Assembly: GCA_013180625.2 (NCBI GenBank)
Contig: SNVD02009164.1
Span: forward strand, 1 to 64,000
Direction of reading: 5' to 3'
DNA length: 64,000 nt
From: Boswellia sacra
Taxonomy: Eukaryota > Streptophyta > Magnoliopsida > Sapindales > Burseraceae
Part shown: positions 47,987 to 60,516 of the stretch, piece after piece
Layout: the number at the start of each line of letters is the position of its first letter
Position numbering within the stretch: the stretch's first letter is position 1
The notes under the pieces: generated by a model
Database searches by the model: none
What the model was told of the DNA's origin: nothing
The model's input: the letters and a program-made list of their open reading frames with translations, nothing else
Program-made: the position numbers and the translations under genes

Positions 47987-48998
47987 TAGGGCCCGTTTGA
48001 TTGGGCCGCTTAAATCTGAATCCATCTGAATGGATTCAGATTTAAGAGACTAAAATTTGTTTGTATGTTTATTTTTACATTTAATCACTTATTTTCAGAT
48101 AAAATTGTCTGAAAATAAAAAGTGAAAAATTATCAATTTTTCTCCTAAATGTTTGAAAAATTTGAAATATCTAAACTGTCATCTTGTGATAATTTTATTC
48201 CATAAATACTCTTTATATTCAATTACTAAAAGTTATATAATTAATTAAAAATATTTCGTATTAGAAATAAAAATATATTAATATTAAATATTTTATTTTT
48301 ATTCAAATTCTTTATTTTTGTTTTAAATAAAATATTTAAATAATATAATATTACTTACTGCATTTGAAATTCAAATTTTAATTTAAAAATTAAATTATGT
48401 ATGTATATGATATAAAATATATAAAAAGAATAATTACAATAATATAATTTATTTAATAAATATGCATTTGAATTTTTAAAATTTGACTTGTTTTACATGC
48501 ATTGGTTAATAAAATTAATATAAATAAAAATTTAATGTAATAAATTAATTAAAAAATAATTAAAGTATATAATTATTGATAATCTTGACTTATATCAAAC
48601 AAAATATAAATATATTGGTTTTTATAATAAATAAGCTTATTAATTTATTACTATATTAATATTTCAATTTAATTTTGTAAACTATTTATTTTACACATAT
48701 TTAAAGCCATATATTTTAATTTCCATAACAAAAATAAATATTTCATTTTTAAAAGATTGTAATAAATAAAACATTAGTTATTTGAATGAAAAAAATTTTG
48801 ATTTAATTTTAAGAACTTGCGCAAATGTAATATAAATATTTTATATTTTTATTATAAGGATAAAAATGTCATATTAAAAATAAGATGCACTATTACCACT
48901 TTTTTTAAGTGGTATGTAAAAGAGCAAACAAACATCTTATTAAGTGGTATAAATTAAGTCATAAAAAGTGTTAAGTGATTTAAACAAACACCACTTTA
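47987..48998. mobile_element. Nested GGGCCC-type DNA transposon (copy A)
   Basis: The left end TAGGGCCCGTTTGATTG and the right end CAAACACCACTTTA are weak inverted repeats. The flanks GAAACTTAG and GAAATTAG look like a decayed target duplication. Next to the left end is a perfect short palindrome, TGAATCCATC/TGAATGGATTCA. The interior is A/T-rich without coding capacity. The partner copy lies at 54373-55413. hAT-like is my best guess for the class. Confidence 0.5.
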
Positions 48999-49364
48999 GA
49001 AATTAGAATGCCAAGTAACATGCCATATGAAGAAAGACAGTGGGTTGGACTAAACTTTTTCCATGGATACTTAATTAAGTATTGTTTATTTGTTAATTTG
49101 AGTTTTTATTTTTAAAATTTAGTAAGAATATGTGGTTGGGTTTTGGGTGGCCATGTATGATTGATTTACGTATAAAATGTATTGATAAATGAGCATTTTC
49201 AAAAAATGATTTTGAAAATGGAAATAAACAGGCCAATTTTCAATTTTCTTAGAGATTATATTGCTGTAAATTACTACAAACTTCAACTAAAATGTAAGTA
49301 AAATAACTAAAACCTTTTGCTTAACCACTTAAATGAAGTAACAGAAAAAAGATACAAAAATAGT

Positions 49365-49770
49365 CATTCTGCTATGGTAACCGTTTCTGCTATAGTGCCG
49401 ATGAATACTAGCCTAGCTACAGTACTTCTGAACCTATAGTATCTTATAAACAGTAATTCCTGCTACAATACCAATAAAACAGTGATCCGCTACAGTTAAT
49501 GAACAGTAATTTCGCACAATACTGATGAATGATGACTCCGCTATAGTAATAAACAGTAATTTGGTACAGCAATGAACCAGTAGTCTGCTACATGACTATA
49601 AATAGTGATCGCTACAATACCAATGAATAGTACTCAACTACAGTGATAATAAACAATAGTATGCTAGGTACCGATGAAACAGTAAGATGAACAATACTCG
49701 TCATGAACAGTGCCATGATGAATAGTCATTGTGAATAGTGCACAAAGGACGACATCGTAAACAGTACCTT
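49365..49770. repeat. Degenerate ACAGTAA/TGAACAGT repeat tract (copy A)
   Basis: About 400 bp are made of irregular, roughly 20-30-bp repeats built on GCTACAGTA and GAACAGTAAT. The same tract recurs at about 55785-56190 in copy B. Similar GAACAGT-rich sequence occurs in the 5' region of the LINE-like element near 8075-8130, so it may derive from a retroelement leader. Confidence 0.6.
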
Positions 49771-50586
49771 GTTGAACAAATTGTCAAAACGTGAAATAAT
49801 GCATTGACCTAAAGCCCAAATTCTGCCCCCTCAGGAAATCTATTCCGGTGCAATATGGGTTAATGGCAGTTTGACCTCCATGCTTTAATGGCAGTAAATT
49901 TCTTGTCAAGATGCACTATTTTTCAGGAAATAAAGAACAAGCAATTAAATGTATTTCTCTCGTGTTGAGATAGTAGAAAAAATATTAAAGATAGAATGAG
50001 GAGTGATGTATCTGGAGACATATATTTATACTGTAAAATGTTATCGTTGCTCCTTCATCCACAACCTCAAAACGTTCATGATTATACGTGATTAAGTTTG
50101 ATCACTTAATTCGCACGAACGTGTACAACGTATTTTTGATTAATTTAACTCTATTGTTATAAGTATTAAATAGGCCTTAAAATAAATTAAATACATTAGC
50201 CCACTTTATTATTTATTAAATAAGTCTAACTTAAAATTGTGTTAGAACTATTTATTAATATCCCAATTTGTGTATTTATTGAAATAATTGTATAATAATC
50301 CCCCTCTATTTCAAAAAATACACGATGAACAATGAGAGAAATATTTAGAATTTAGTTAATATGTATTGGTGTCACTTAGGCTATATCTATGAGAGTTGTA
50401 AAATAATGTATTTTTTATTTTTAGTTTATTTATTTTCTCATTTGATTGATCAGATAGATCGTGAAAGACAGTTTCTTAACATAAATTCAAATCTTATGAT
50501 TTATACCTCTTTAATTCTAAGGATATATGAGTTGGCGGCCAGTTGTTTCAAAGTTTATTTTTCTGCGCTACTTCTATACTGGTTAT

Positions 50587-50769
50587 CAGGGGTGGGCCTA
50601 GACAGTTTGGAACTATGGAGGGCCTAAGTGATGGAATCAGAAAATAGGAGGGACCATCGAGATTGTAAAATTTGGACCAAAATTAACGAAATTAATGTAA
50701 AACTTACAACTTTTTTTATAATTTTGCAGGGGCCATGGCCACCCTGGCCACTGTATAAATCCACGCCTG
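50587..50769. mobile_element. Short hAT MITE in duplication copy A
   Basis: A 183-bp element begins CAGGGGTGGGCCTAGACAG and ends ATCCACGCCTG. It is flanked by CTGGTTAT and ATGGTTAT, an 8-bp target duplication with one mismatch. The third repeat copy near 59325 has ATGGTTATAAGAAG with no element, giving the empty site. Confidence 0.8.
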
Positions 50770-51095
50770 ATGGTTATAAGAAGTTTAATTCAAAATCATC
50801 AAAGAAATGCTAATAGTATTATTCTTATATATTGCACTAAAAGAAGAATGTGTTTGGGTATGTTTAATTTTTGTTACTTATGGAATGACATTAAAATTTC
50901 CTCTATTATGTACCCATAACAAAAACATGTTGTACTTTGAATCGTAACTGCTTTTTAGACAAATTTGTATCTATGTGTTTATGCTTGACCTTTCAAGGAA
51001 GGATGAAATAGTTCCTAATCAAGCGAAGCATCGAAAGTAATACTATAATTTATATTTATTTCTCCTATTTCGTTGATGTGATAGGTCGAAGAAAA

Positions 51096-53299
51096 GAGAA
51101 AAACTTATATGCGCCTGGCTCACCACCTCATTATACTTATGTGGTGTGCCTAACCAATAATAAGTAGCCATGCGATGCCCTCTTGATTAATTGAAGCCCA
51201 CATCATCATTAACTTAAATTTTATTTTTATTCAATAAATTAAAATTTATCCCAACATGTCCCGCCCAACAAATTAACTTGCTCCCTCTTAATTTTGAAAT
51301 TCAAAGCAATTCCTCGTCTTCTTCCTCCCTTAACAGCAACTCTTTGAATGCAAAAAACAGAGAAAATCTTCCTCGTCTTCTTCCTCCCTTAACAGCACCT
51401 CAAGGAGGTTTCTCAAAGCGGTTCCCAGGGAGATCTTGTTGGGTTCTTGGCCGGCAGTGTGGTTGCAAAATTGGTTACAAAATCCATTTTGTGGGTGCAC
51501 TCGATGGAAGAGAATAGAAGAGATGAGAAGATTGGAGTTGGTTGGGTGCATTAGAAGAAAGAGAAGAGAAGAGACGAGAAGTTTTTTTGGCAGTGACTTG
51601 AAGAAAAGTTGCAGAGGCAAAGAAATGAGAATGTTGTATTTTGTAGATTGTTTCAACTGCAGATCTTGTTGGGTTCTTGGCCAACCGTGGGGTTGCAAAA
51701 ATGGTTATGAAATCCATTAGTTTGGTGCACTGAAAGGAAGAGAAGAGATGAAAAGATTGGAGTTGGTTGGGTGCATTGGGAGGAAGAGTAGAGATGTGAA
51801 GTTTCGGCAGTGACTGGAAGACAAATCGCAGGGCAAAGAAATAAATTGCTGTATTTTGTAGATTGTCTCAATTTTTTAATTTTTTTGGTCCAAAATTTTG
51901 TAGATTACATGATACTTATAATATGGAACAAGAATATTAGAGTGTGATTTTTTTTTCTTTTGTTAGTTTAGATTTTGTTTTGTTGTATGATACTAATTTT
52001 TTTTTTAATTTTTTAAACTTCATGGATATGCTCTTGCTGGATCTCCAGATATATATATTTTTTGTCTGATGGTGATGAAGTAAATAATTGTTAAATCTAA
52101 ATTAATTATTTGTTAAGATGATTTTGGGGTCTTTTGTGTATTAAATCTAAATTTGTAGTTGTTCTTCAAAGTAATTTGTAGCACTTGGAAACTAAAAACC
52201 TTGTTCTTATGGATAATTATAGCAGTTCTCAAAGCTATCTGTGGCAGAGCTTTGAGCCTTTGACCATCCATCTATCACAATGTTACCAGGCACGAATTTA
52301 ATTAGAATGGGACTCAAAGGTCTGGTGTACAAAGTAATTAACTTCATGGAGGAATGCTTGAGGTGTACAAATTCGATCTAAACTTCAAGCAGGAGTGGCC
52401 GTTTGATGTAGTATAGGTACCTAATTGGTATCAGGTTTGATACATTATGAAGGTGAATCCATGCACGGAATGATTTCAAATTCTTGCTACCTAGTGGTTG
52501 GATGGCATGCTCGACCAGAGCTACAATTCATAGGCATTTTCAAACTCAGAAATGAGGATTTTGTGTCTAAGTAACAAGATTATATGCATATGGATATGAT
52601 GTTTTTTTTTTTTTTTTTTTGGTTCCAACAAAAGAATTCACTTAGTTTAGCATTTTTTGCCATATCCATGAGACATCGACAAACAAACAACAACTAAATT
52701 CTAAAAGCTCAAATAGAGACCAAAAAATAAAAAGTAAAAAGGTGAAAACAACATAGAGTAGTCTCGAAGTGCTATTCAATGAGGAATAAAATATAGCCGA
52801 ATTCAAATTAATTAAAAATCCAAAAGCTCCAAATGTTTGTTCCAGCATGCCTAATCATTAATGGTTAAAAACTAACAACCCACATTTTTTTGATGTATTT
52901 GTGATGTCTTCAAGAATGTGATAGAAAATTATAATTTGTTAGTAAATGAACAGAAAACTAAAAGGAAATATATACATGATAAGTATTTAAAGCCTTACAT
53001 AATGTATCAAATCAACAATAACAATTAAAACATAACCATTAATATTGTTGGCTATTGAATTGATCAGTGCCATCGTTTCCTGACTCCTACAAGACAGTTA
53101 TATCATTATCATCTCATGCCATCATAATTACTTATTCACAAAATATCAAAAAAAATTCATAATAACAAGCAAACCTGATTCAAGTGAGACCATTGTCCAA
53201 ATGTAAAAATTGTTGACAAAAAAGAGGACGAGTGCTACACAAGTATATCTAATTAGTTAACCAAAAAAAAAAAAGATAAAGGTATATTAATATGTCTGT
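51096..53299. other. Spacer between duplication copies
   Basis: No gene is recognised. It holds a tandem duplication at 51432-51880 (listed separately), a small repeat of CTTCCTCGTCTTCTTCCTCC (51310 and 51369), and a T19 run at 52602-52620. A moderately GC-rich stretch at 52230-52560 shows no family features. Short open frames around 51280-51720 arise from the tandem repeat. Confidence 0.5.
51432..51880. repeat. Tandem duplication, about 229-bp unit
   Basis: GATCTTGTTGGGTTCTTGGC at 51432 recurs at 51661, and both copies continue through GATTGGAGTTGGTTGGGTGC to TGTATTTTGTAGATTGT. The second copy is slightly shorter and has diverged. The repeat creates overlapping open frames on both strands that I do not regard as coding. 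Confidence 0.85.
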
Positions 53300-53932
53300 A
53301 TCAAAACCTAAGTCAAGTTAGCCATTGGATCCATGTTTTGAAGCATGCTTGTAAAGCTCAAGTTACTATGTCTATGCGACAATTCAAAATTATCCTACAA
53401 AAGAAAAAAAATTAATCATTTCTTGTCTAGCCAATTTATGATCAACATGAATTATAAAATTAAAATGACAAACCTTATTATTTAATTGTGAAGCTAGCAA
53501 ACTGTTGTGATTAAATGACGAGTTAAAGGTGCTTAATTGAGTCAACTTTGTTGGATGAGATGGGCCAGTAGCAGTTTTGTTTTTGTATCGTCCTATATAC
53601 AATAAGTATTAATAATAATAAAGTAATTTTGTTGTTAATTAAAATAAACAAAGTAGTAGAACAAAAAGTTATACCCTTTTTTGCTTTCCTCTTTCGCTTC
53701 TCTAAAGAACTTTTCAATATGCTATTGTCATTCCTTTTTTCGCTTCTCTAAAGAACTTTTCAATCTGCTATTGTCATTCCTTTAGTCCTTGCAATTGGTG
53801 GATTCAATACTGATGGCTCACTAATATCATTAGATAAGGTATCCATTTTCTTAACAACATTCTCAAGCACAGTAACTGTCTCTTCATCTATTTCAAGTAA
53901 TTTCATTGCCTCTGCTAACTTTTCTCAAGCAC
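53300..53932 (-). pseudogene. FAR1/FHY3-like C-terminal remnant
   Basis: On the minus strand the blocks read AEAMKLLEIDEETVTVLENV, SEPSVLNPPIARTKG, then NDNSRLKSSLEKRKRKAKKG, later RYKNKTATGPSHPTKLTQ, and a final exon near 53300-53397 ending SMLQNMDPMANLT-stop. This follows the order of the C-terminal part of plant FAR1-related (MULE-derived) proteins as I remember it. A 48-bp stretch coding NDNSRLKSSLEKRK is duplicated in tandem (53692-53785), and at least one frameshift is present. The 5' side is cut at 53932 by duplication copy B. The SWIM and transposase-derived domains are absent. Confidence 0.4.
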
Positions 53933-54372
53933 AATAAATTATAGTTTTTATTAAAAGGTAAATTAGTCAAAATTAAAATAAGATATAGTCAAAATTAAAA
54001 TAAGATATAGCTTATCAATTTTTTAAAGATGTATGCAAAAAAAAAAAAAAAAACTTTTAAGTGATATATATTAAGTTTTAAATAATGTTAAGTAGTGTAA
54101 ACAAATGGGCCTTTAAATCCTAAAAATAGTAGTAAACTTAACATATTTGATATTATATAATTGGATTAATACACATATAATAATATGACATTATATGATT
54201 AACCAAATACATATATAACTATATATAATATCAGTAGTTAACATTAAGTTTCTATATTTGAGAAGAAACGAAACAAAAGTTAAGTTTATTTCTTTACGAT
54301 AAACACATTTGATAGTAATACTTGATTTTGAAGATGGCAGAAGCTTTTAAGTTTTCAATGGAGTTAGAAACT

Positions 54373-55413
54373 TAGGGCCCGTTTGATTGGGCCGCTCAAA
54401 TCTGAATGGATTTAGATTTAAGAGGCTAAAATTTTTTTGTATGTTTATTTTTATATTTAATCACTTATTTTCAAACAAAATTGTCTGAAAATAAACAGTG
54501 AAAATTTATCAATTTTTTCTCCTAAATGTCTGAAAAATTTGAAATATCTAAACTGTCATCTTGTGATAATTTTATTCCATAAATACTCTTTATATTCAAT
54601 TACTAAAAGTTATATAATTAATTAAAAATATTTCGTATTAGAAATAAAAATATATTAATATTAAATATTTTATTTTTATTCAAATTCTTTATTTTTTGTT
54701 TTAAATAAAATATTTAAATAATATAATATTACTTACTGCATTTGAAATTCAAATTTTAATTTAAAAATTAAATTATGTATGTATATAATATAAAATATAT
54801 AAAAAGAATAATTACAATAATATAATTTAGTTAATATATATGCATTTGAATTTTTAAAATTTGACTTGTTTTACATGCATTGGTTAATAAAATTAATATA
54901 AATAAAAATTTAATGTAATAAATTAATTAAAAAATAATTAAAGTATATAATTATTGATAATCTTGACTTATATCAAACAAAATATAAATATATTGGTTTT
55001 TATAATAAATAAGCTTATTAATTTATTACTATATTAATATTTCAATTTAATTTTGTAAACTATTTATTTTACACATATTTAAAGACATATATTTTAATTT
55101 CCATAACAAAATTCATTTTTAAAAGATTGTAATAAATATAACATTAGTTATTTGAATGAAAAAAGAATTTTGATTTAATTTTAAGAACCTGCACAAATGT
55201 AATATAAATATTTTATATTTTTATTTTTATATAAATATTTTATATTTTTATTATAAGGATAAAAATTTCATATTAAAAATAAGATGCACTCTTATCATTT
55301 TTTTTAAGTGGTATATACAAGAGCAAACAAACATCTTATTAAGTGGTATAAATTAAGTCGTAAAAAGTGTTTAGATCTAAAAAGTGTTAAGTGATTTAAA
55401 CAAACACCACCTT
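54373..55413. mobile_element. Nested GGGCCC-type DNA transposon (copy B)
   Basis: Counterpart of 47987-48998, with the left end TAGGGCCCGTTTGATTG and the right end CAAACACCACCTTA. The right flank has lost several bases relative to copy A. A local 30-bp duplication near 55200-55250 (TATAAATATTTTATATTTTTAT repeated in part) is unique to this copy. Confidence 0.5.
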
Positions 55414-55784
55414 AGAATGCCAAGTAACATGCCATATGAAGAAAGACAGTGGTTTGGACTAAACTTTTTCCATGATACTTAATTAAGTATTGTTTATTTG
55501 TTAATTTGAGTTTTTATTTTTAAAATTTAGTAAGAATATGTGGTTGGGTTTTGGGTGGCCATATATGATTAATATACGTATAAAATGTATTGATAAATGA
55601 GCATTTTCAAAAAATGATTTTGAAAATGGAAATAAAGAGGCCAATTTTCAATTTTCTTAGAGATTATATTGCTGTAAATTACTACCAACTTCAACTAAGA
55701 TGTAAGTAAAATAACTAAAACCTTTCACTTAACCATTTAAATGAAGTAAGAGAAAAAAGATACAAAAATAGTAATTCTACTATA

Positions 55785-56190
55785 GTAACCGTTTATGCTA
55801 TGCCGATGAATAGTATCCTAGCTATAGTACTTATGAAACATGCTACGCTACAGTATCTTATGAACAGTAATTTCTGCTACAATACCAATAAAACAGTGAT
55901 CCGCTACAGTTAATGAACAGTGATTTCGCACAATACTGATGAACAATGACTCTGCTATAGTAATAAACAGTAATTTGCTACAGCAATAAACTAGTAGTCT
56001 GCTACATGACTATAAACAGTGATTGCTACAATACCAATGAATACTACTCAACTACAGTGATAATGAATAATAGTATGCTAAGTACCGATGAAACAGTAAT
56101 ATAAACAGTACTCGTCATGAGCAATGCTATGATAAACAGTCATTGTGAACAGTGCACAATGGACAACATCGTGAACAGTATCTTGTTGAA
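55785..56190. repeat. Degenerate ACAGTAA/TGAACAGT repeat tract (copy B)
   Basis: Counterpart of 49365-49770, with the same irregular array of GCTACAGTA and GAACAGT motifs and about the same length. Confidence 0.6.
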
Positions 56191-57006
56191 CAAATTGTCA
56201 AAACGTGAAATAATGCATTGACATAAAGACCAAATTCTGCCGCCTCAGAAAATCTATTCCGGTGTAATATGGGTTAATGGCAGTTTGACCTCCATGCTTT
56301 AATGGCAGTAAATTTCTTGTCAAGATGCACAACTTTCCGGAAAATAAAGAACAAACAATTAAATGTATTTCTCTGGTGTTGAGATAGTAGAAAAAATATT
56401 AAAGATAGAATGAGGAGTGATGTATCTGGAGCTATATATTTATACTGTAAAATGTTATCGTTGCTCCTTCATCCACAACCTCAAAAACGTTCATGATTAT
56501 ACGTGATTAAGTTTGACCACTTAATTCGCACGAACGTGTACAATGTATTTTTGATTAATTCAACTCTATTATTATAAGTATTAAATAGGCCTTAAAGTAA
56601 ATTAACTACATTAGGCCCACTTTATTATTTATTAAATAAGCCTAACTTAAAATTGTATTAGAACTACTTATTAATAGCCCAATTTGTACATTTATTGAAA
56701 TAATTATTAAAAATACCCCTCTATTTCAAAAAATACACAATGAAAAACCAGAGAAATATTCAGAATTTAGTGGATATGTATTGGTGCCACTTAGGCTATA
56801 TATATATATGAGAGTTGTAAAATAATGTATTTTTTATTTTTAGTCTATTTATTTATCTCATTTGATTGATCAGATAGATCGTGAAAGACAGTTTCTTAAC
56901 ATAAATCCAAATCTTATTATTTATACCTCTTTAATTCTAAGGATATATGCGTTGGCGGCCAGTTGTTTCAAAGTTTATTTTTCTGCGCTACTTCTATACT
57001 GGCTAT

Positions 57007-57191
57007 CAGGGGTGGGCCTAGACAGTTTGGAACTATGGAGGGCCTAAGTGATGGAATCAGAAAATAGGAGGGACCATTGAGATCGTAAAATTTGGACCAA
57101 AATTAACGAAATTAATATAAAACTTACAATTTTTTTTTATAATTTTGCAGGGGCCATGGCCACCCCTGGCCGCTGTATAAATCCACCCCCG
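57007..57191. mobile_element. Short hAT MITE in duplication copy B
   Basis: Counterpart of 50587-50769: begins CAGGGGTGGGCCTAGACAG and ends ATCCACCCCCG. The flanks are CTGGCTAT and ATGGTTAT. It was inherited with the duplication rather than inserted independently, because the position and the left-flank changes are shared. Confidence 0.8.
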
Positions 57192-58063
57192 ATGGTTATA
57201 AGAAGTTTAATTCAAAATCATCAAAGAAATGCTAATAGTAATATTCTTATATATTGCACTAAAAGAAGAATGTGTTTGGGTATGTTTAATTTTTTTTACT
57301 TATGGAATGACATTAAAATTTCCTCTATTATGTACCCATAACAAAAACATGTTGTACTTTGAGTCGTAACTGCTTTTTAGACAAATTTGTATCTATGTGT
57401 TTACGCTTGACCTTTTAAGGAAGGATGAAATAGTTCCTAATCAAGCGAAGCATCATCGAAAGTAATACTATAATTTATATTTAATTATTTCTCCTATTTC
57501 GTTGATGTGATAGGTCGAAGAAAATAGTTTCTTGGTGTGGATTCAAATTTCATTGTATCATAATTAATTCTATAATTTTATGATCAACTGTTCATATTTG
57601 AGCGACCAATGCACGTGTTATCGAACTTCGCTCTCTATCCGACCCTTATAATCAACAATAGCTACAAGAAGTTTAAGAGGGTTGTCATCATCATGCAAAA
57701 GAAAAAAAGTACTTGGAGTTATCGAAAGCATATTTGCGACTCATGAAACATACTTGTAAAATTGTGCATGGCTTACATTTATTTCATTTATTTAGTTGAT
57801 CTAAGGGGTCAAATTGTATATTTATTGCCATCATGCCTATCCAATTTCGACGGTACATTAAATTGGTAGTAGGTGTAAAGAGTTTGATTCTCGAAAGTCA
57901 CGAAGAGATATTGAAAAGATTTAACTTGCTAAAAAAAAAAAAAAAACATAAAAAAGTCTTCATTAACTGGATGTATCAAAATATTTATTTTGGGTATATA
58001 ATAAAAAATAAGGCTGATTTGTGTTATATCAAACTCATAAAGATAAAAGATCATTCAAAATTG

Positions 58064-58343
58064 AGTAATACTATATCTGCAACTTATTTACAACTAACTT
58101 TCTCTATAACCTAAGTTAATTAGCAGCAAAATCACAGTGGAGATATAATTATCTTTATTTATTGAATAATACTACATCTGTAACTAAATCTCGCCATCAA
58201 CTACTTACAACCTAAGTTAACAAAATTCTATTAGACATATAACTTTCTTTTTTTATTTTTTACTTTTTCCTCATCAAGTGAATTTTTGCAAATTCAGATT
58301 GTAAGGAAAATTGGTTGTAAATAGGTTTTAGGTATAGCATTGC
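58064..58343. mobile_element. MITE, copy 1 (TACAACCTATTTAC family)
   Basis: The left arm GTAATACTATATCTGCAAC then TTATTTACAACTAACTTTC is mirrored by the right arm GAAAATTGGTTGTAAATAGG then TTTTAGGTATAGCATTGC. A second left-arm-like piece at about 58165 suggests nesting or a partial duplication. Same family as 61701-61869. Target duplication not resolved. Confidence 0.6.
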
Positions 58344-58619
58344 TTTTCAAAATTTTATGTTGTATTGCAAATAGTTTTAATATTCGAAAACATGTTTAAT
58401 ATACTATTAACAGAAACGAAGTTAAAAAACCATGAAAGAAAATTATATCTTTTCTTTTCTCAAATTAATGTTTAATGTTGTCTCTTGAAACGATTACTTT
58501 TGATTTTTGAAGCATCTCGGTCATATATATTTTCTTCAAATCTCTACTTTTGGGTGTTACTTTTTTCAACTTTGGAAATGCATAACAAACTTGTTCGCAC
58601 GTAGTCATTTAGTAAAATT

Positions 58620-59948
58620 AGCATATGAATTTATATTTTATATTATATAATCTGATAAATACACATATGGTAATATGACATTATATGATTGAAAAAATAC
58701 ATACATGTATAATATCCGTGGTTACCATTAAGATTCTATACTTAAGGTCGAAGTAATGGAACAAAAGTTATATGTTTTTTTCTTTTCCATGAACACATTT
58801 GATGTTAACACTTTGCTCATGAATTAATAACAATAATTATTATTATCAGTACCATTTTTACCTTTAAACTTACTTTTTTTAGCACCCTTAAACTTGGCTT
58901 GGCTATAGCCATTAAACTACCGGAGAAAGATATGTATTTTTCTGGCATTCACTGTGTTACAGTGGTAGTGTGGAGGTACACAAAAATGTCTGGACTTATT
59001 TGATATTGTGACTTATGATATAAAGGATTTCCATTGCTACGTGACTGAACAAAATATAAGTTTACTTACTTCGAGTTGTAATCATTTCAGAGATCAGGTT
59101 GTCTGGCATACTTGACAATCATGCCAAGCATAAAATATTATTATTTGTATGGTTTACATTTATTTATCTTATTTGACTGATGAGATAAATCATAAACGAT
59201 AATTTCTTGGTATATAAATTCAAATCTTATGATTATGCCTCTCTAATTTTAAGGACATATGAGTTGATTTAGCATGCGTTGGTTTCAAAGTTTATTTTTC
59301 TGTACTACTCCTATAATCAACAATGGTTATAAGAAGTTTAACTCAGAATCATCAAAGAAAAGCTGAGATTATTATTATTATCCTTATATATTGTTCTAAA
59401 AAGAAATGTATTTGGGTATGTTTAGAATTTGATACTTATCAAATGACAATAAAATAATTCCTTCATTATGTACCCATAACAAAAACATTTTCTACTTCGA
59501 GCACTTGTAACAGCTTTTTAGACAAATTTATATTTATGCATTGTTGCTTGACTTTTTGTGGTAGAATGAAATGGTTCCTAATCAAACGAGGCATCCACAG
59601 TAATATTAATATGATAGGTCGAAGAAAATAGTTTCTTGGTGTGGATTCAAATTTCATTGTATCATAATTAATTCTATAATTTTATGATCAACTGTACATA
59701 TTTTGAGTGACCATTGCATGTGTGGTCGAACTTGTCTCTCTAGCCTATTCCTGTGATCAACAATAGCTATAAGAAGTTTGAGAGGGTTATCATCATCATG
59801 CCAAAGAAAAAAGTACGTACTTGGACTTATTTGATGTTTGCGACTCATGAAATGATTATATTGTAACATAATTGCAATAAATGTGTATGGTTTACATTTA
59901 TTTGATTTGTTTAGTTGATCTAATGGGTGACATAATTGAGAAAATTCG
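58620..59948 (+). repeat. Third partial copy of the duplicated unit (copy C)
   Basis: The blocks 58620-58805 and about 59150-59948 match parts of copies A and B (for example AATATGACATTATATGATT near 58674, and GGTCGAAGAAAATAGTTTC at 59617), but are more diverged. The GGGCCC-type transposon, the ACAGTAA tract and the short hAT MITE are all missing. The site ATGGTTATAAGAAG at 59325 is the intact target of that MITE. Sequence near 60660-60880 may be a fourth, weaker copy. Together these imply an old tandem array. Confidence 0.75.
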
Positions 59949-60354
59949 TTATTTTTTTCTCCAAGATTTATCTTTCAGCCAGTCGGCCAATGGGGTCAAG
60001 TTATGTAATCTATCTTATCATGGCAAGTGATATTCTGACTGAAACGTTTTAAAACTCCAAAAATAATCGAGTCCAAACCCAACAATATTCAAGTCATTGT
60101 TTATTTATTTTTTCAACAGTATTAGAACGTCCTAAACTCCAAATTACTAATCATGATAAAGGAAACAATTAGCAGAAATTAGTCTCAGCCATTGTCAAAT
60201 TCACCACTAATCATCTAAGCTCCATTCAAGAAGTTAAAAAAAAAAAAAAACCATTAGCAAAGCCAGACATGTAAATCCTCGAGACTTTGGAGATGGCAAA
60301 ATCTTTTGCAAAGCCTTCAATAGAGCGGGATAACTATACGAAGAAATTAAAAAA

Positions 60355-60516
60355 ATACTAATACTACACTTATAAAGTGTATGTATAAAGTTGATGTGAT
60401 ATCAAATGATTAAAAATATTAATACGAGTTATATAATAAATATTAATAAATCATATGGCATTAAATTAGAAGTGTCATATTAACTGTATATACAAGCTTT
60501 GTAAGTATAACATTAT
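60355..60516. mobile_element. Short hairpin MITE, 162 bp
   Basis: The left arm ATACTAATACTACACTTATA then AAGTGTATGTATAAAG is mirrored by the right arm CTGTATATACAAGCTTTG then TAAGTATAACATTAT. The interior is A/T-rich. Its outer ATACTACACTTA motif resembles that of the 61701 element, but the rest differs. The exact duplication could not be fixed. Confidence 0.55.

Larger units (their letters stand above)
47544..51095 (+). repeat. Large direct duplication, copy A
   Basis: This 3.55-kb block matches 53933-57524 nearly base for base, with scattered substitutions and small indels. It starts AATAAATTATAG and ends GGTCGAAGAAAA. It contains, in order, the right end of an older element (47700), a GGGCCC-type DNA transposon, a degenerate ACAGTAA repeat tract and a short hAT MITE, all shared with copy B. 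So the duplication came after those insertions. The ends lack TG/CA, PBS or polypurine features, so these are not LTRs. Confidence 0.9.
53933..57524 (+). repeat. Large direct duplication, copy B
   Basis: This 3.59-kb partner of 47544-51095 carries the same nested elements in the same order. Its left limit abuts the FAR1-like remnant. To the right, homology to the third copy continues past 57524 to about 57830, while copy A stops at the corresponding point. That suggests copy A was truncated there. Confidence 0.9.

Noticed and set aside
51278..51871. Open frames of 72-122 codons around the tandem repeat
   Set aside because: They are produced by the 229-bp tandem duplication in several frames and both strands, with no recognisable domain.
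47544..57524. Interpretation as a giant LTR retrotransposon with 3.5-kb LTRs
   Set aside because: The repeat ends lack TG...CA, there is no primer-binding site or polypurine tract next to them, no target duplication was found, and the 2.8-kb spacer holds no gag-pol.
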